The notes under the pieces were generated by a model. It saw only the letters and a list, made by a program, of their open reading frames with translations. It was not told where the DNA came from and did no database searches. The position numbers were made by a program, and so were the translations under genes. A DNA stretch of 64,000 bases from the NCBI GenBank assembly GCA_948144175.1, contig CANXME010002008.1, positions 372,001-436,000 on the forward strand, in the 5' to 3' direction. The DNA comes from Closterium sp. NIES-65. Taxonomy: Eukaryota; Streptophyta; Zygnematophyceae; Desmidiales; Closteriaceae. Shown here piece after piece: positions 62,201 to 64,000 of this stretch. How positions within the stretch are numbered: the first letter of the stretch is position 1; each line of letters opens with the position of its first letter.

Positions 62201-64000
62201 ACGTGACGTCCTGGGAGGACAGAACACGTCGAGAGGTGGGGTGGTAGAATTGCCACCCAGGCGCGTCAGGGGGGAACCCCAGGAAGACGCAAGGAGCAGC
62301 ACGAGGGGACAGCTTGTCCGCAGACAAGTCGCGGACAAACGCCCGAGATCCCCAGACCCGGAACACTGACGCATCGCCAACCTTCCCCGTCCACAGCAAG
62401 GCTGGGGAGGTCTCCGGCCTGGAGACTCTGGGGTGGAGGTTGATCTGATGCGCCGCGTACCTCACCGCAAACAGCCACAGAAAATGGGGGGCAGCCACAT
62501 GCATCATAGACGTACGAGCGACGTCCATGACCATGCCAATGCGGCGCTCAGCAATCCCATTTTGCTGCGGTGAGTCCGGAAGCGTGAAGGTCTGACGGAT
62601 GCCTCGTCCACGACAGTAGGCTCGCAGAAGGCCAGAGGAGAACTCTCCGCCTCTGTCCGAGTGCAGACGCAGAACAGGGAAGTCCGAGCCAAAGCTCTTC
62701 CTGAGCTGGAGACGAGCAGCGCGGATTCAGTCGATCTGTTCCTCACTGACATCACCCTTGCTGCGCAAGGGGAAGATTGTGGTGTAACGCGAGTAGTCGT
62801 CAACAACGAGCAGGAAGTAGCGCTCGTGACCCTGTCCACGTATGCGGGCTGGGCCCCACACGTCGATGTGAAGCGTCTGCAACGGGGCGTCTGTCGGAGG
62901 AAACTGGGAGGAGTGAGGGGCAGCACGCTGGCGCCCCTCGACACAGGGGACACAGGTAGGGCCACCGCCCTGAGGAAGGGGAGGGAGGGACCAGGGGAGA
63001 CCAGACACAAGAAGACGAGAGGCCATGCCTCTGAGCCGAAGCAGTGAGGGGTGGCCAAGGCGGTGGTGCCAGAGGAGAGTCTCGTGAGACAGGAGACGAC
63101 ACGAACAGGGGGCAGACTCAGGACCAGACCTGGACGCCGCAGCAAACACCTGACCCGACTCAGCTACCTTACCAGACTTAGCAATTGGAGGAGACGCAGT
63201 GGTCAGAGTGTACAGGCTCGACCCCGGCTGACGGGTGAACGTAGCCAGGTGTCGGCCTGTGCTAGCCTTTGTGCAGTGTGTCACTCGCTGACGCGCAGGA
63301 GTGAACTGGTGGACACCTGCATCCTGTAGGTCAGCACCACTCACCAGGTTTGTCGCGAACGAGGGGAGGTAAAGACCAGACAGGGTGCCAGAGGGAGCCG
63401 CTGGACACGGGAGGACTGTGGAGAAGCGAGACAGTACAGGACCCCCGGAGGGGTCAGCCAAAGACACCGCAACCGGCCGATTGAGCGGCGTGAATGTGGT
63501 GCGGTCCCAAAAGAAGTAGCGAGACGCCCTAGAGTCAAGGGTGAAGGTGAGGGAGGCCGAAGCCAACGTAGTACCTGAGAGCGCAGACTCACCAGTACGT
63601 GAGGACGCAGACACACTAGCACCTAGAGCAGTAACGTCGCAAGCACCTAGGGCAGCAGCCGCACCAGTACCTAGAGCAACAGACTCAATGCCCGGATCGG
63701 GCGGGAAATAGCGGTAACAGTCACCCTCATCACTAGTAGACACAGAATACATGGCAGAGAGAATAGCATCAAAGTCAAGATCAAAGATGGCAACACCCGC
63801 CCTAGACAGCTCGCCCCAGCGAGGGATCTCTGAGGCCTCTGGGAACTGGTGACGCCACGCGTCCGTCACGCGGCCAAAGCAGCGCTGGGTGGGGTGCGTG
63901 CCCTCACACTGCTCACCCGCACGGTCGCCGGTGCGCAGGATGTGGGTGCACGGACCAAAACCCCCACCCCGCTGGCGTGCAGTGTACCACTCACGGAGCT
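59242..64000 (-). pseudogene. pol: Copia pol polyprotein with two nonsense codons and a frameshift
   Basis: Open from the right edge. Protease site reads LDSRAS (usual LDSGAS). GAG-pre-integrase LWHHRLGHPSLLRL with CVPC (about 63100-62900). Integrase HIDVWGP and VVDDYSRY, stop TGA at 62727-62729, then SDRGGEFSSG and SPQQNGIAERR. A Gly/Ala/Pro-repeat linker (GGAEPGGA units, about 61800-62030) ends at a stop at 61506, where the frame changes. The next segment (61314 to 60703) ends in TAG 12 bp before RT, which begins near MDAEMASWK. RT shows KARYVARGFSQ, DFSTAFLQG and YVDG where YVDD is usual; RNase H shows HADASWA, SSCEAEIYA, YVDNKA and ADVFTK. Inactive as it stands. Confidence 0.9.
61795..62025 (-). 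repeat. 15-bp coding repeat in the copia integrase C-terminal linker
   Basis: About 15 units of a 15-bp motif (GCACCCCCAGGCTCA on the plus strand) encode GGAEP or GGATP pentapeptides between integrase and reverse transcriptase. It is a simple expansion within the element. Confidence 0.9.

Larger units (their letters stand above)
58866..64000 (-). mobile_element. Ty1/copia LTR retrotransposon, minus strand, 5' part beyond window
   Basis: Reading down the minus strand from the window edge: end of Gag/protease, GAG-pre-integrase, integrase, reverse transcriptase, RNase H, then about 270 bp of 3' non-coding sequence and the 3' LTR. This order (integrase before RT) defines Ty1/copia. It inserted into gypsy pol at about 58866; its target duplication cannot be checked because the other end lies outside. 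Confidence 0.92.

Overview
The window is a nuclear genomic segment of a eukaryote, most likely a green plant-lineage organism. I lean towards a streptophyte alga, but that is inference. The evidence is spliceosomal genes with GT-AG introns, plant-type Ty1/copia and Ty3/gypsy LTR retrotransposons primed by initiator-Met tRNA, a GH38 alpha-mannosidase resembling plant enzymes, and a full-length ABCB transporter. No rRNA gene, intact tRNA gene, CRISPR array or bacterial operon is visible.

Layout. 1-7050 (+): the 3' part of a gene for a very long low-complexity protein (two exons seen), followed by a 36-bp tandem array. 8036-12090 (-): deoxyhypusine synthase in 7 exons, 443 codons. 12411-31006 (-): GH38 alpha-mannosidase in 28 exons, about 1,544 codons, with very large repeat-filled introns. 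31884-32831 (-): an intronless unknown ORF. 35157-49422 (+): an ABCB (MDR/P-glycoprotein type) transporter in 16 exons, about 1,544 codons. 51959-53425 (+): an intronless Ser/Ala-rich unknown protein. 53.5-64.0 kb: a retrotransposon nest. A decayed gypsy element carries three insertions with exact 5-bp target duplications (a 1,450-bp non-autonomous LTR element, a 375-bp TRIM and a 179-bp solo LTR), and its pol is cut by a copia element on the minus strand that runs off the window. I built the exon models by eye from protein-family similarity and splice sites; the phase of every junction agrees.

The most unusual property concerns introns. In all three multi-exon genes the introns are packed with tandem or dispersed copies of pieces of the neighbouring exon, usually with the adjacent splice acceptor or donor attached. 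Some arrays regenerate a splice donor every 23 bp (ABCB exon 8). One gives six extra in-frame 111-nt exon cassettes, each with its own AG and GT (ABCB exon 11). Short palindromes with CTTTTGAG / CTCAAAAG-like arms and variable self-complementary centres sit repeatedly at or near the junctions of these duplications. Most long ORFs in introns are artefacts of simple repeats, above all the 2.7-kb minisatellite at 24.5-27.2 kb.

The genes form no evident pathway. Mannosidase and deoxyhypusine synthase are head-to-tail, about 320 bp apart, and look like independent housekeeping genes.
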